The translations under genes and the position numbers were made by a program. 56,258 nt of DNA, from positions 1 through 56,258 of the forward strand of contig CALVYH010000007.1 in assembly GCA_944372115.1 (NCBI GenBank), given 5' to 3'. A model generated the notes under the pieces. It saw only the letters and a program-made list of their open reading frames with translations. It made no database searches and had not been told where the DNA came from. This document shows positions 17,354 through 25,927 of the stretch, one piece after another (positions within the stretch are counted from its first letter, which is position 1; every line of letters begins with the position of its first letter). The stretch is from an uncultured Bacilli bacterium. Lineage in GTDB: Bacteria; Bacillota_I; Bacilli_A; RFN20; CAG-826.

Positions 17354-18277
17354 TTAAATTTTCTTGTCTTTGATTAATTTCATTAAATTATTTTTTGCAT
17401 TTTCTAATTTTTCTTTTTCATTTTTATCGCTTAATAAGTCATTTTCTTTTGAAATCTCAATTCCGTTTTTATTTATATTTACTAAATAAGAATAAGCAAA
17501 GTCTTTCGAAGGAGAAAGAATTGATAAAGGCAAAATTTTATTCGTATTAAAATTAATGTTTTTAATAATATATATCACGCATTCACTCACTCCATAAAAT
17601 GTAGACCCTTTACCTTTAACAATATCAAAGCCTCTTTTTTTCATTTCTTCTTCTACTTTATCTTTATTAATAGTTAAATTATTTATTAGAAGATATTTAT
17701 CTAAAGAAATATTATTTACTAAAGTTGAAGAAAATAATGTTACAGCACCACTACCATGTTCTCCAACAACATATCCATTAATAGCTTTTGGAGAAATATT
17801 TAAAACATTACTTAAAATATTTTTGTAGCGATTTGTATCAAGTAAAGTTCCACTACCAATAACTTTATGATAATCATAATTTAACTTTTTAATAGTATAA
17901 AAGGTCAATATATCAACAGGATTTGAACAAATAATAATAAATTTATCATAATTAACTCTCTTTAAATTATCTAAAATTGAATCAAAAATTTTTAAAGCGT
18001 CATCCGTTTGTTCTAATCTTGATTTAACTGATGATTGGGCTATACCAGCTGCGATAATTATAAATTCACAAGAAGATAAATCGTTATAGTTTCCTTTTTT
18101 TATTTTACTTAAGGTAGATAAAATTGCTCCATCAGATAAATCATTGCTTTCAGCTTCAATTAAATTTTCATTTATATCAAGAAGAAAAATTGTATCAAAA
18201 AGTTCTTCTTTCATTAAAGAATAACAAATTGTTTTTCCAACCAATCCTAAACCAATAACCGCACAATTGTTTTTCAT
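17354..18277 (-). CDS. ldh: L-lactate dehydrogenase
   Basis: 307 residues. Rossmann start CAVIGLGLVGKTI; the substrate-loop residue equivalent to Gln102 is present (AGIAQSS), with Arg at the 109 position (SRLEQ). Also SNPVDILTF, Arg171 in GTLLDTNRYK and catalytic His in GEHGSGAV. Gln102 argues for lactate rather than malate specificity. GEHGSGAV departs from the usual GEHGDSE/Q, so a related 2-hydroxyacid is possible. It would regenerate NAD from pyruvate. Ribosome site AAGGA. Confidence 0.8.
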   Translation of the reverse strand: MKNNCAVIGLGLVGKTICYSLMKEELFDTIFLLDINENLIEAESNDLSDGAILSTLSKIKKGNYNDLSSCEFIIIAAGIAQSSVKSRLEQTDDALKIFDSILDNLKRVNYDKFIIICSNPVDILTFYTIKKLNYDYHKVIGSGTLLDTNRYKNILSNVLNISPKAINGYVVGEHGSGAVTLFSSTLVNNISLDKYLLINNLTINKDKVEEEMKKRGFDIVKGKGSTFYGVSECVIYIIKNINFNTNKILPLSILSPSKDFAYSYLVNINKNGIEISKENDLLSDKNEKEKLENAKNNLMKLIKDKKI

Positions 18278-18339
18278 AAAAAAATCCTTATTAAAATAAA
18301 CTAAATAAATTATAACTATTGAAATTATTTTATAAAAGA

Positions 18340-18365
18340 AAAGTTCCTTTTAAAAAAGGAACTTT
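18340..18365 (-). terminator. Terminator after nrdB
   Basis: AAAGTTCCTTT (18340-18350) and AAAGGAACTTT (18355-18365), 11-bp stem with TAAA loop, then a T-rich stretch on the minus strand. It closes the nrdA-nrdB unit. Confidence 0.8.
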
Positions 18366-18391
18366 AAACATTAAAATAATAATTTAAGGTA

Positions 18392-19447
18392 TTATAAATC
18401 ATCTTTAAGAGCACTAGATTTTGCATAAGCTGTACTTCTAGCTTCAAAGAAATCAGTTTTAATCATATTAGCATCGCTATAAGTAGAAACCCAGCTCATC
18501 GATTCAGGCTCTTTATCATGTCCTTCATAAATTGGAGCAAAACCTAAATTAGCACATCTTAAATTTCCTAAATATTTAATATAATCATCAACCATTGTTT
18601 CATTTAATCCAGGAATATCATTTCCAATAATATATTTTCCCCAAGCCATTTCTTGTTCACAGCCTTCTTTAATCATCATTCTTAATTCATCAATAGCTTC
18701 AGAAGTAAAAAGCCATGGTTCTTCTTTTTGAAGTTCATGAATAATATTTCTAAATAACCAAAGATGAGTATTTTCATCTCTATTAATATAGCGAATTTCT
18801 TGAACACTTCCAGGCATTTTTCCATTTCTTCCTAAATTATAGAAAAACATAAATCCACTATAAAAATAAACACCTTCTAAAATATAATTAGCACACATTA
18901 CTCTTAAAAGGGTGTGGTAATCTTTATGTTCAACAAGTTCATTATAACAATTTCCAATAAAAGTATTTCTTCTTAATAAATGTTCATCGTTTTTCCATTG
19001 ATATAAAATATCTTCTCTTTCAGTTGGTGAACAAATTGTATCAAGCATATAAGAATAAGCTTGAGAGTGGATAGATTCTTGATAATTTTGAATATTAAGG
19101 CATAAATTTACTTCATTTGCAGTGATATATTCTCCTACATTAGGTAAATTTGCTGTTTGAATTGAATCTAAAAAAACTAAAAAAGACAAAACTTTATCAT
19201 AAGCTCTTTTTTCAGCACTTGTTAAAAGTGAACGATAATCTTTTACGTCTTGAGAAAGATTAACTTCTTCAGGAATCCAAAAATTATTCATTGCTTGACG
19301 ATACCAATCACTAACCCAAGAATATTTCATGTTGTTAAAATCATTTAAATTGGTGGTATTTCCTCCAATCATCCTTCTTTTATTAACTTCAATATCTCCG
19401 TTTGGATTAAATAAAGCTTTTCTAACTAATTTTTTATTTTCTTCCAT
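18392..19447 (-). CDS. nrdB: Class I ribonucleotide reductase, beta (radical) subunit
   Basis: 351 residues. Metal ligands: Asp in FLVFLDSIQ, Glu and His in NYQESIHSQAY, Glu in YILEGVYFYSG, Glu and His in RDENTHLW. The Tyr four residues after the first His (HSQAY) matches the radical tyrosine, so this is a tyrosyl-type beta subunit, not the Phe type of Chlamydia. It supplies the radical to NrdA for dNTP synthesis. Ribosome site TTGGAGGG; it follows nrdA by 49 nt. Confidence 0.9.
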   Translation of the reverse strand: MEENKKLVRKALFNPNGDIEVNKRRMIGGNTTNLNDFNNMKYSWVSDWYRQAMNNFWIPEEVNLSQDVKDYRSLLTSAEKRAYDKVLSFLVFLDSIQTANLPNVGEYITANEVNLCLNIQNYQESIHSQAYSYMLDTICSPTEREDILYQWKNDEHLLRRNTFIGNCYNELVEHKDYHTLLRVMCANYILEGVYFYSGFMFFYNLGRNGKMPGSVQEIRYINRDENTHLWLFRNIIHELQKEEPWLFTSEAIDELRMMIKEGCEQEMAWGKYIIGNDIPGLNETMVDDYIKYLGNLRCANLGFAPIYEGHDKEPESMSWVSTYSDANMIKTDFFEARSTAYAKSSALKDDL

Positions 19448-19496
19448 TTGTATTTTCCCTCCAAAAAATATTTATAAAAATATAAAGATTATTAAA

Positions 19497-22052
19497 TTAA
19501 GCTGAACATGACTCACATTCTTCAACTTCTAATGCTTTACTTCTTACATAATAAATCGATTTAATTTCGTTTTCCCAAGCATGAATATATAAATTTAAAA
19601 CTTGTTTCATACTAAAATCATTAGTTATATATAAATTCATACTTGTAGCTTGATCAATATGTCTACTTCTTCTTCCTCCAGCTTTGACACTCCATTCTTG
19701 ATTGATTAAATGGGCATCTTTATAAATAAAAAAGTTAGTTGAATCTAAAGAAGGTGCAACGCGAGGAATAATTTCTCCTTTCTTTTCTTCATAGAAGAAT
19801 TTTTTCATAATCGGATCAACTCCTGCACTAGTTCCAGAAATTATTGAAGTTGAAGCCGTTGGAGCAATAGCGATTAAATAACCATTTCTAAGCCCGTATT
19901 TATGGACATTTTCTTTAAGTTCATTCCATCTTTCACTATTATAATTTCTTAAAGTAAAATAGTTTCCATTATCCCAATCACTTCCTTCAAAAAGTGAATA
20001 TTTTCCTTTTTCTTTAGCAAGGTTATTACTAGCCTTAATAGCAAAATAGTTTATATTTTCAAAAACTCTATCAACAAAATTTAAATGTTCATCGCTTTCC
20101 CATCTAATTCGGTTATTAGTTAACATATGATGATATCCACTTACCCCAAGTCCAATTGCACGATATTTTTCATTTGTAACTTTAGCATATGGAAGTGGAT
20201 ATAAATTTAAATCAATTACATTATCTAAAGCTCTAACAGTGATATTAATAATATGTTCAAGTTCATCTAAATTATTTACATCAATATTTCCTAAAGTTAA
20301 AGAAGCTAAATTACAAACAACAAAATTTCCTGGTTCAGTAACCGTTTCAACATAAACTTTTCCATCTTTTGTAACAATTTCTTCTCTTTTTAAATCGATT
20401 GAACTCATATTTTGAGCAATTTCGGTACAAAGATTTGAACAATAAATAATTCCAGCATGTTTATTTGGATTGTATTTATTAACAATATCACGATTAAAAG
20501 CAAATGGGGTGCCTGTTTCAACAGCGCTTTTGATAATTAATCTAACTAAATCTTTTAAAACAAATTCTCTTCTAGAAATTCGATTATCAGCAATACATTC
20601 AAAATATTTATCTTCCCATTCTTTTCCATAATAGTCTTCAAGATAATATCCTTTAATTGCATGAACTTCATATGGGTCAAATAAATACCAAGTTGAATTT
20701 AAATTTTCTCGGCACATTTTCCAAAAAAGATCTGGATAACAAATAGCAGGAAAAATATCATGCGCTTTCATTCTTTCATCGCCATTATTAGTTCTTATTT
20801 GTAAAAACTCAGGTAAATCTTTATGCCAAGCATCTAAATAACATGCGCAAGCTCCGTTTCTAACTCCAAGTTGATCAACTGCTACAGCAACATCATTAAT
20901 TATTCTAACCCAACGAATAATTCCTCCAGCTGCACCTTTAAAACCACGAATTGGAGCACCATTAGCTCTAACTTTACCTAAATACAAGCCCATTCCTCCG
21001 CCAAATTTGGAAACTTTTGCAAAATTATCAATTGATCTAAAAATACCATCTAAAGAATCTGGGACAGTATCTATAAAACATGAAGAAAGTTGATGATATG
21101 GTCTTCTACTATTTAAAATAGTTGGAGTTGCCATCGTTATTTTTAAAGTAGATAAAATATTATAAAAATCTTTAATCTTTTCTAATCTATTTTCTTTTTC
21201 ATTCATCATTAAATGAGCGGCAATCATTAAAAACATTTCTTGAGGTGTTTCTAAAACCGTTAAATCATGATCTTTAACTAAATATCTTTTTACTAAAAGC
21301 TCAACCGATGAATAGGTTAATAACTTATCATTATTTTTATTAATAAATGTAGATATTTCGTTTATTTCATCTTCATTATATTTTTCTTTTAAATCTTTTA
21401 AATATAAACATTGATTAACTAAATAATAAAATTTATCTTTAAAAGAAAAGATATTTCTTTCTTTTAAAGTAATTTTTAAATTATGATAAAAAGAAAGAAG
21501 ATAAATTCTTCCAGCGATAAATTCCCATTTTGGAGATGAAGTTGAAGTAAGTTCGACGCTTGCTCTAATTAAAGCTTTAATTTTATCTTCTTCTTTTATA
21601 TTTTCATATAAAAATGAGTTAAATTTACTAACTAGATTAATTAAAGAATAAGATTCATCATTATAATCTTTTTGAATTTCTTTTAAAGTTTTATCTACTT
21701 CATCTTTATAAATATTAAAATAAGAAACTATTTCATTTCGATAAGTTCTTTCTTTACTCTTTTTTTCTCGATAAAGAATATAAGCTTTACTTTCTTCATA
21801 ATAATTTTCTTTCATTAAAACTTGTTCAACTTTATCTTGAATTGATTCAACATTTAATTCATTTTTACTTTCTAAATTATCTTTTTTAAGTTCATCTTCG
21901 ACTTTTTTAGCTAAAGAATAAATTAAAGAAGATAATTCTTTTTCATTCATTTCTTTATATTTAGAAAAAGATAAAAAACATTTTTTAATCGCTATAAATA
22001 TTTTATCTAAATTATAGTTTTCACTATTTCCATTTCTTTTTTTAATTTCCAT
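19497..22052 (-). CDS. nrdA: Class I ribonucleotide reductase, alpha (catalytic) subunit
   Basis: 851 residues. N-terminal ATP cone (MEIKKRNGNSENYNLDKI) for allosteric control. Active site: Cys in SSCFIDTVPDSLDGI, and the Asn-Cys-Glu trio in SNLCTEI. GGMGLYLGKVRANGAPI and the C-terminal redox pair in CESCSA complete the set. It reduces ribonucleotides with NrdB. The leader contains a 13-bp perfect hairpin at 22091-22122. Confidence 0.95.
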   Translation of the reverse strand: MEIKKRNGNSENYNLDKIFIAIKKCFLSFSKYKEMNEKELSSLIYSLAKKVEDELKKDNLESKNELNVESIQDKVEQVLMKENYYEESKAYILYREKKSKERTYRNEIVSYFNIYKDEVDKTLKEIQKDYNDESYSLINLVSKFNSFLYENIKEEDKIKALIRASVELTSTSSPKWEFIAGRIYLLSFYHNLKITLKERNIFSFKDKFYYLVNQCLYLKDLKEKYNEDEINEISTFINKNNDKLLTYSSVELLVKRYLVKDHDLTVLETPQEMFLMIAAHLMMNEKENRLEKIKDFYNILSTLKITMATPTILNSRRPYHQLSSCFIDTVPDSLDGIFRSIDNFAKVSKFGGGMGLYLGKVRANGAPIRGFKGAAGGIIRWVRIINDVAVAVDQLGVRNGACACYLDAWHKDLPEFLQIRTNNGDERMKAHDIFPAICYPDLFWKMCRENLNSTWYLFDPYEVHAIKGYYLEDYYGKEWEDKYFECIADNRISRREFVLKDLVRLIIKSAVETGTPFAFNRDIVNKYNPNKHAGIIYCSNLCTEIAQNMSSIDLKREEIVTKDGKVYVETVTEPGNFVVCNLASLTLGNIDVNNLDELEHIINITVRALDNVIDLNLYPLPYAKVTNEKYRAIGLGVSGYHHMLTNNRIRWESDEHLNFVDRVFENINYFAIKASNNLAKEKGKYSLFEGSDWDNGNYFTLRNYNSERWNELKENVHKYGLRNGYLIAIAPTASTSIISGTSAGVDPIMKKFFYEEKKGEIIPRVAPSLDSTNFFIYKDAHLINQEWSVKAGGRRSRHIDQATSMNLYITNDFSMKQVLNLYIHAWENEIKSIYYVRSKALEVEECESCSA

Positions 22053-22090
22053 AATCTATTTAATTATTACCCTCTTTTATAAAGTAAAAA

Positions 22091-22122
22091 GTTTATTTTA
22101 TTTATGTAAAAATAAAATAAAC
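22091..22122 (-). promoter_or_regulatory. Perfect inverted repeat in nrdA leader
   Basis: GTTTATTTTATTT (22091-22103) and AAATAAAATAAAC (22110-22122) around ATGTAA, about 40 nt before the nrdA ATG. It is very AT-rich, so it may act as an operator or an mRNA structure. I do not see a convincing NrdR box pair. Confidence 0.4.
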
Positions 22123-22177
22123 ATCTTTAATAAGTATACACTAAATTAAGAGAGTAAAAAAATTAAATAGTATATAA

Positions 22178-22217
22178 TTTCTTACTATTTTTTATAGGCC
22201 TTAAAAATAGTAAGAAA
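22178..22217 (-). terminator. 15-bp hairpin after the DUF4143 ATPase
   Basis: TTTCTTACTATTTTT (22178-22192) pairs perfectly with AAAAATAGTAAGAAA (22203-22217), 10-nt loop. It begins 13 nt past the stop of the upstream minus-strand gene. No T-run follows, so it could also protect the mRNA 3' end. Confidence 0.6.
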
Positions 22218-22230
22218 ATAGTATTTTAGA

Positions 22231-23517
22231 TTAATAAGTTAATGTTCCTAAAGGAGCTATATATACTCCATCTTCTCTTTGATATGCTAAATCTTTAGCG
22301 GTAATAATTAATAAAAAAGACGCTTCTTTATTATTATCAAAAATATTTTCTTTTAATTTTAATAATTTTTTTGCTGAATTATCAATTTCTTCTTCAGTTC
22401 CAAGCTTAATTTCGATTAAGCCATAATTTCCATCATCAAAAACTATAACTGCATCAATTTCATTATCATATCTATCTCTATAATGATATATTTTAGCATC
22501 AAGAATATCAGCATAAACTCTTAAATCTCTTATAACTAAGTCTTCAAAAAGAAGGCCAAAAGTGTTCATATCTTTAAAAAGTGAAAGAGGCGTTAAACCT
22601 AAAGCAGAGGCTCCAATTGATGGATCAAAAAAATGTCTTGTATTTTTACTTCGGATAGCAATTTTACTTCTTAAATTTGGATTCCAAGCTTCAAGTTCAT
22701 CAATAATATAAAGTCTTTTTGCTATTTCCATATATTTTAAAAATGTTTCATTAGCCATTGAATTTTGTTCGTTTAAAAAATCATCGATAATAACATTATC
22801 AGCACATTGAGAGGAAATATTTCTAGCATAAGATCTAAAAAAATTTCTAACTCTTTGTTCATTTTTATCAATTTTTAAATCTTTAATTGAAAACATATCT
22901 TCACTAACTAAAGACGTAAAAAAAGCTTTAGCTTGATATAAAGAAGCTTTTTCATCGTTAAAAGATAAAGATAATGGCCATCCACCTCTACAAATATAAT
23001 AGGCATAATCATTTAAAGTTTTATCACACCTTCCAAAATTAAATTTATTATCTTTTAAATTAGACAAAGAAACTAAACCATTACTATCTTTACTTTCAAA
23101 TAAAGACATAGTTCTCATAACTTTTTTTACTATTCTCATACTGCCAGTATGTCTACTTAAAGGATCATTTTTTGCATTTATATCATTAACACTACCAGTT
23201 AAAATAAAGTTTCCAAAACTATTAGATTTATCGCATTCAAGTTTTATATTATTCCAAATAAAAGAAATTATCTGCCATTCATCAATTAATAAAGGTTTTT
23301 TTCTATTTTTAAGAAATTCACTTGGGGATAAGGTTGCTAATTTAATCATATTCGCCGAAGCTATTTCATCGGTAAAATCAATTATTTCTTTTGCGAATCG
23401 TGAACACGTTGTTGATTTTCCACAACCTTTAGGACCTGAAACTAAAACAGCGCCCATACAGGTTAATAAAAAAGATAGAGTTTTATCAAATAATCTTGGT
23501 ACGTAAACGTTTTTCAT
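22231..23517 (-). CDS. AAA_14/DUF4143 ATPase
   Basis: 428 residues. N-terminal AAA-type domain: Walker A VSGPKGCGKST, Walker B PLLIDEWQ, sensor FILTGSVN. C-terminal DUF4143 domain ends with a nuclease-like pattern (EIDAVIVFDDG, LIEIKLG). These proteins are common in gut bacteria and archaea, and their role is not settled. No ribosome site is visible. The region before its start holds 23-bp tandem repeats. Confidence 0.8.
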   Translation of the reverse strand: MKNVYVPRLFDKTLSFLLTCMGAVLVSGPKGCGKSTTCSRFAKEIIDFTDEIASANMIKLATLSPSEFLKNRKKPLLIDEWQIISFIWNNIKLECDKSNSFGNFILTGSVNDINAKNDPLSRHTGSMRIVKKVMRTMSLFESKDSNGLVSLSNLKDNKFNFGRCDKTLNDYAYYICRGGWPLSLSFNDEKASLYQAKAFFTSLVSEDMFSIKDLKIDKNEQRVRNFFRSYARNISSQCADNVIIDDFLNEQNSMANETFLKYMEIAKRLYIIDELEAWNPNLRSKIAIRSKNTRHFFDPSIGASALGLTPLSLFKDMNTFGLLFEDLVIRDLRVYADILDAKIYHYRDRYDNEIDAVIVFDDGNYGLIEIKLGTEEEIDNSAKKLLKLKENIFDNNKEASFLLIITAKDLAYQREDGVYIAPLGTLTY

Positions 23518-23558
23518 AATAAAATTATAACGATAAAACTCATATTTTTCAAATATAA

Positions 23559-23638
23559 TCTTAAAAAAAACGTAATTTAAGTCTTAAAAAAAACGTAATT
23601 TAAGTCTTAAAAAAAACGATATTTAAGTCTTAAAAAAA
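23559..23638. repeat. 23-bp tandem repeat, about 3.5 copies
   Basis: Units at 23559-23581, 23582-23604 and 23605-23627, with a partial fourth from 23628 that merges into the mgsA terminator. Each holds TCTTAAAAAAAACG then TAATTTAAG (third unit: ATATTTAAG). Units 1 and 2 are identical. On the minus strand each reads as a copy of the terminator tail (CG, T-run, AAGACTTAAAT). It lies between mgsA and the start of the DUF4143 ATPase. Confidence 0.85.
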
Positions 23639-23660
23639 CCGTTACTTTATCGTAGCGGTT
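23631..23660 (-). terminator. Terminator of mgsA
   Basis: On the minus strand AACCGCTAC pairs with GTAACGGTT (one G-T pair), loop GATAAA, followed by seven Ts. It lies 47 nt past the mgsA stop. Confidence 0.8.
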
Positions 23661-23707
23661 GAAGTGGTTGATGACATGTTAGATTATTTTTTTATTTCTT
23701 TAAAAAA

Positions 23708-24100
23708 TTAATCAATCTTTTTACAAGGTATTCTATTTTCATTTAACGCATCTAGCATAATAATTGCACTAGCTTCATTAGTTGCTAAAGGAGTATTAGT
23801 AACATCACAAAGTCTTAAAAGAGCACTTATATCTGGTTCATGAGGTTGAGCAGTTAATGGGTCTCTTAAAAAGATAACTAAATCTAAAGATGAATCAGCT
23901 ATCATACTACCGATTTGTTGATCTCCTCCTAATGGACCGCTCTTTAAACAAATTATATCTAGTCCAGTAGCTCCTTTAACTAATGTTCCGGTTGTTCCAG
24001 TAGCATATACTTTATGAAGTGATAAAACATCCTTATATTTTTTAGCGAGTTCAATCATGTTATTTTTCTTTTTATCATGAGCGATTAATGCAATTTTCAT
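23708..24100 (-). CDS. mgsA: Methylglyoxal synthase
   Basis: 130 residues, normal length. Conserved blocks: [30 protein letters not shown] (catalytic Asp), [22 protein letters not shown] (His and Asp of the active site). It turns dihydroxyacetone phosphate into methylglyoxal and free phosphate, relieving sugar-phosphate build-up. Ribosome site AAGGAG. Confidence 0.95.
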   Translation of the reverse strand: MKIALIAHDKKKNNMIELAKKYKDVLSLHKVYATGTTGTLVKGATGLDIICLKSGPLGGDQQIGSMIADSSLDLVIFLRDPLTAQPHEPDISALLRLCDVTNTPLATNEASAIIMLDALNENRIPCKKID

Positions 24101-24146
24101 ATTTTTATATAACTCCTTTTTCTTTTTAATATTACTAATAAAAAAA

Positions 24147-24172
24147 TTTATACATAAAACCTTATGTATAAA
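24147..24172. promoter_or_regulatory. 11-bp perfect inverted repeat upstream of mgsA
   Basis: TTTATACATAA (24147-24157) and TTATGTATAAA (24162-24172) with loop AACC. It lies 47 nt before the mgsA start, in the region shared with the insertion element. It may be an operator or leader hairpin. Confidence 0.4.
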
Positions 24173-24352
24173 TTATAAATAAAAATATAAATATTTTGAA
24201 TACAATAAAAGCCTTAATTATTTTATTAAAATCCGTTTTATACGATTTTTAAAAATTTAAATCCGTTATATAAAAGAGTTTATAGAAAATAAGCAACGAA
24301 CTTTGTTTATAATATCATTACCTACGATAAATGAGCAAAGAAAGGAGGTAAA

Positions 24353-25636
24353 ATGTCAACTCATCTAACAGAAAGTGATTTAAATGTAATTTCTAATTTT
24401 CTGAACACTGGTGCAACTCTTAAAGAAATCTCGGATGCCGTTTCAAAAGATCCGAGAGGAATTAAGAGAATCATCTTAAAATATAGAACCTTATTTGTAG
24501 ATGGAAGACAAAGAAATAAATGCGGAAATAAAAATAATTGTACAATAACGAATCTTTGTCATAGTTGTTTAACTGGTTGATGTAATTTCTGCTCATATAA
24601 GAATTGCAATGAAATATGTGAGAAATTTCAAAAGGAACCCAATTGTCCATTGTTAAAGAAATCGACACCTGTTTGTAATGGATGTGAAGATTTCAAAAAT
24701 TGTAAACTTCCGAAATTTATATTTAATCCAGGTAAAACTTTTAAAGATATGCAAGAAACACTAGTTTCTTCAAGAAAGCATATTCATTTTAATCAAGCAG
24801 AACTTGATAAAATAAATGCAATAATCGAACCTTTGATTAAAAAAGGGATAAGTTTAGAAGTAATTAAAGGTAAACATTATGATGAACTCCCTTCAATTCC
24901 TACTCTTTATAAATTAATTAATGAAGGGTATTTAAATGTTATAAATCTTGATTTAAAACGAAAAGTTTCTTATAGAAAAAGGGTAAAAAGAATTGAGCCA
25001 AAACCTGAATATAATTTTCTAGAAAATAGATATTATGAAGATTTTCTTAATTATTTAGCTACTCATTCTAATGCAAATATTTGGGAAATTGATACAGTTG
25101 AAGGTAAAAAAGACGGAAAAGCTTTTATGACCCTTTTACACAGAAAAACTAATTTTATGTTGATATTTTTAATTAATTCAATTTGTACATCAGAATTAAT
25201 TAATGTCTTTGAATTAATAAAAAATCACCTAGACTATCAAAAATATAAAACGATTTTTGAAGCGATATTAGGTGATTTAGGTAAAGAATTTAGAAATCCT
25301 TTATCTATCGAAACAAATCTTGAAACCGGAGAAAAATTAATAAACTTCTTTTATTGTGATTCACGTCAAAGCCAACAAAAGGGAAAAATTGAAAAGAATC
25401 ACGAACATATGAGAGAAATAGTTCCAAAAGGTACGAGTTTTGAAACATTTTCACAAAAAGAAGGGGATATTATTTCGTTAAATGTAAATAATTATCCAAG
25501 AGCACAATTTCAAAATCATTCTCCACTTGAAATTGCCGGTTTTTTCTTCCCTAAAGAATTATTTCAACTAAATTCACTTAAAATTATATCAGTTGAAGAA
25601 ATAATTCTTAAGCCTTATGTACTAACAAAAAAGTAA
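24353..25636 (+). pseudogene. IS30-family transposase with in-frame TGA
   Basis: One frame runs from ATG 24353 to TAA 25636 except for a single TGA at 24578-24580 (codon 76). Before it is a helix-turn-helix-like region; across it a cysteine-rich segment (LCHSCLTG, stop, CNFCSYKNC). Then the DDE core: Asp in WEIDTVEGKKDG, Asp in LGDLGKEF (family usually TDNGxEF), Glu in KGKIEKNHEHMRE, then PKGTSFE. The catalytic triad is intact and no other stop occurs, so the break is recent or suppressed. Ribosome site AAAGGAGG. A TGG-to-TGA change at a Trp is the simplest reading. Confidence 0.8.
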
Positions 25637-25700
25637 AAAATTAATCAACAATTTTTAAATTTTGCTCAAAAATCGTAGCGGACTTTACATATTAAATAAA

Positions 25701-25727
25701 AGCGAAATTGTGTGTTTCGCTCTTTTT
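25701..25727 (+). terminator. Terminator after the transposase
   Basis: AGCGAAA (25701-25707) and TTTCGCT (25715-25721), loop TTGTGTG, followed by a T-run to 25727. Confidence 0.8.
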
Positions 25728-25889
25728 GGCATACTTTAAGTTTTAAATTTAAGCTATTTCTAGGTTAAAGAAAATAAAAAAATATTACGACAAAAATAAA
25801 AATAAGTCCGCCGTATTTTTTATAGACACGAAAGCGGACTTAATCTATTATAAACGAACTTTAAATTTTAATTTGAGCAATACAATAAA

Positions 25890-25917
25890 AGGATATGAAT
25901 CTAATGATTCATATCCT
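25890..25917 (-). terminator. Terminator of the opp operon
   Basis: AGGATATGAATC (25890-25901) and GATTCATATCCT (25906-25917), loop TAAT, then TTTTATTG on the minus strand. It starts 10 nt past the oppF stop. Confidence 0.85.
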
Positions 25918-25927
25918 CATAAAGATA

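Larger units (their letters stand above)
24245..25877 (+). mobile_element. IS30-like insertion sequence, approximate limits
   Basis: The element carries one IS30-family transposase. Candidate imperfect terminal repeats: left around 24246-24277 (TTTAAATCCGTTATATAAAAG) and right around 25845-25876, which reads TTTAAAGTTCGTTTATAATAG on the minus strand. Several short AAGTCCGC copies lie inside the right end (25670-25845), and ATCCGTT copies at the left. Exact ends and target duplication could not be fixed by eye. Confidence 0.5.

Noticed and set aside
23559-23638. CRISPR array
   Set aside because: Units are head-to-tail without spacers, are A-rich terminator-tail copies, and no cas genes are near.
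24578-24580. TGA read as tryptophan across the genome (mycoplasma code)
   Set aside because: All large genes are full length without internal TGA, Trp is written TGG, and TGA ends cobW, abiEi and the small foreign gene.
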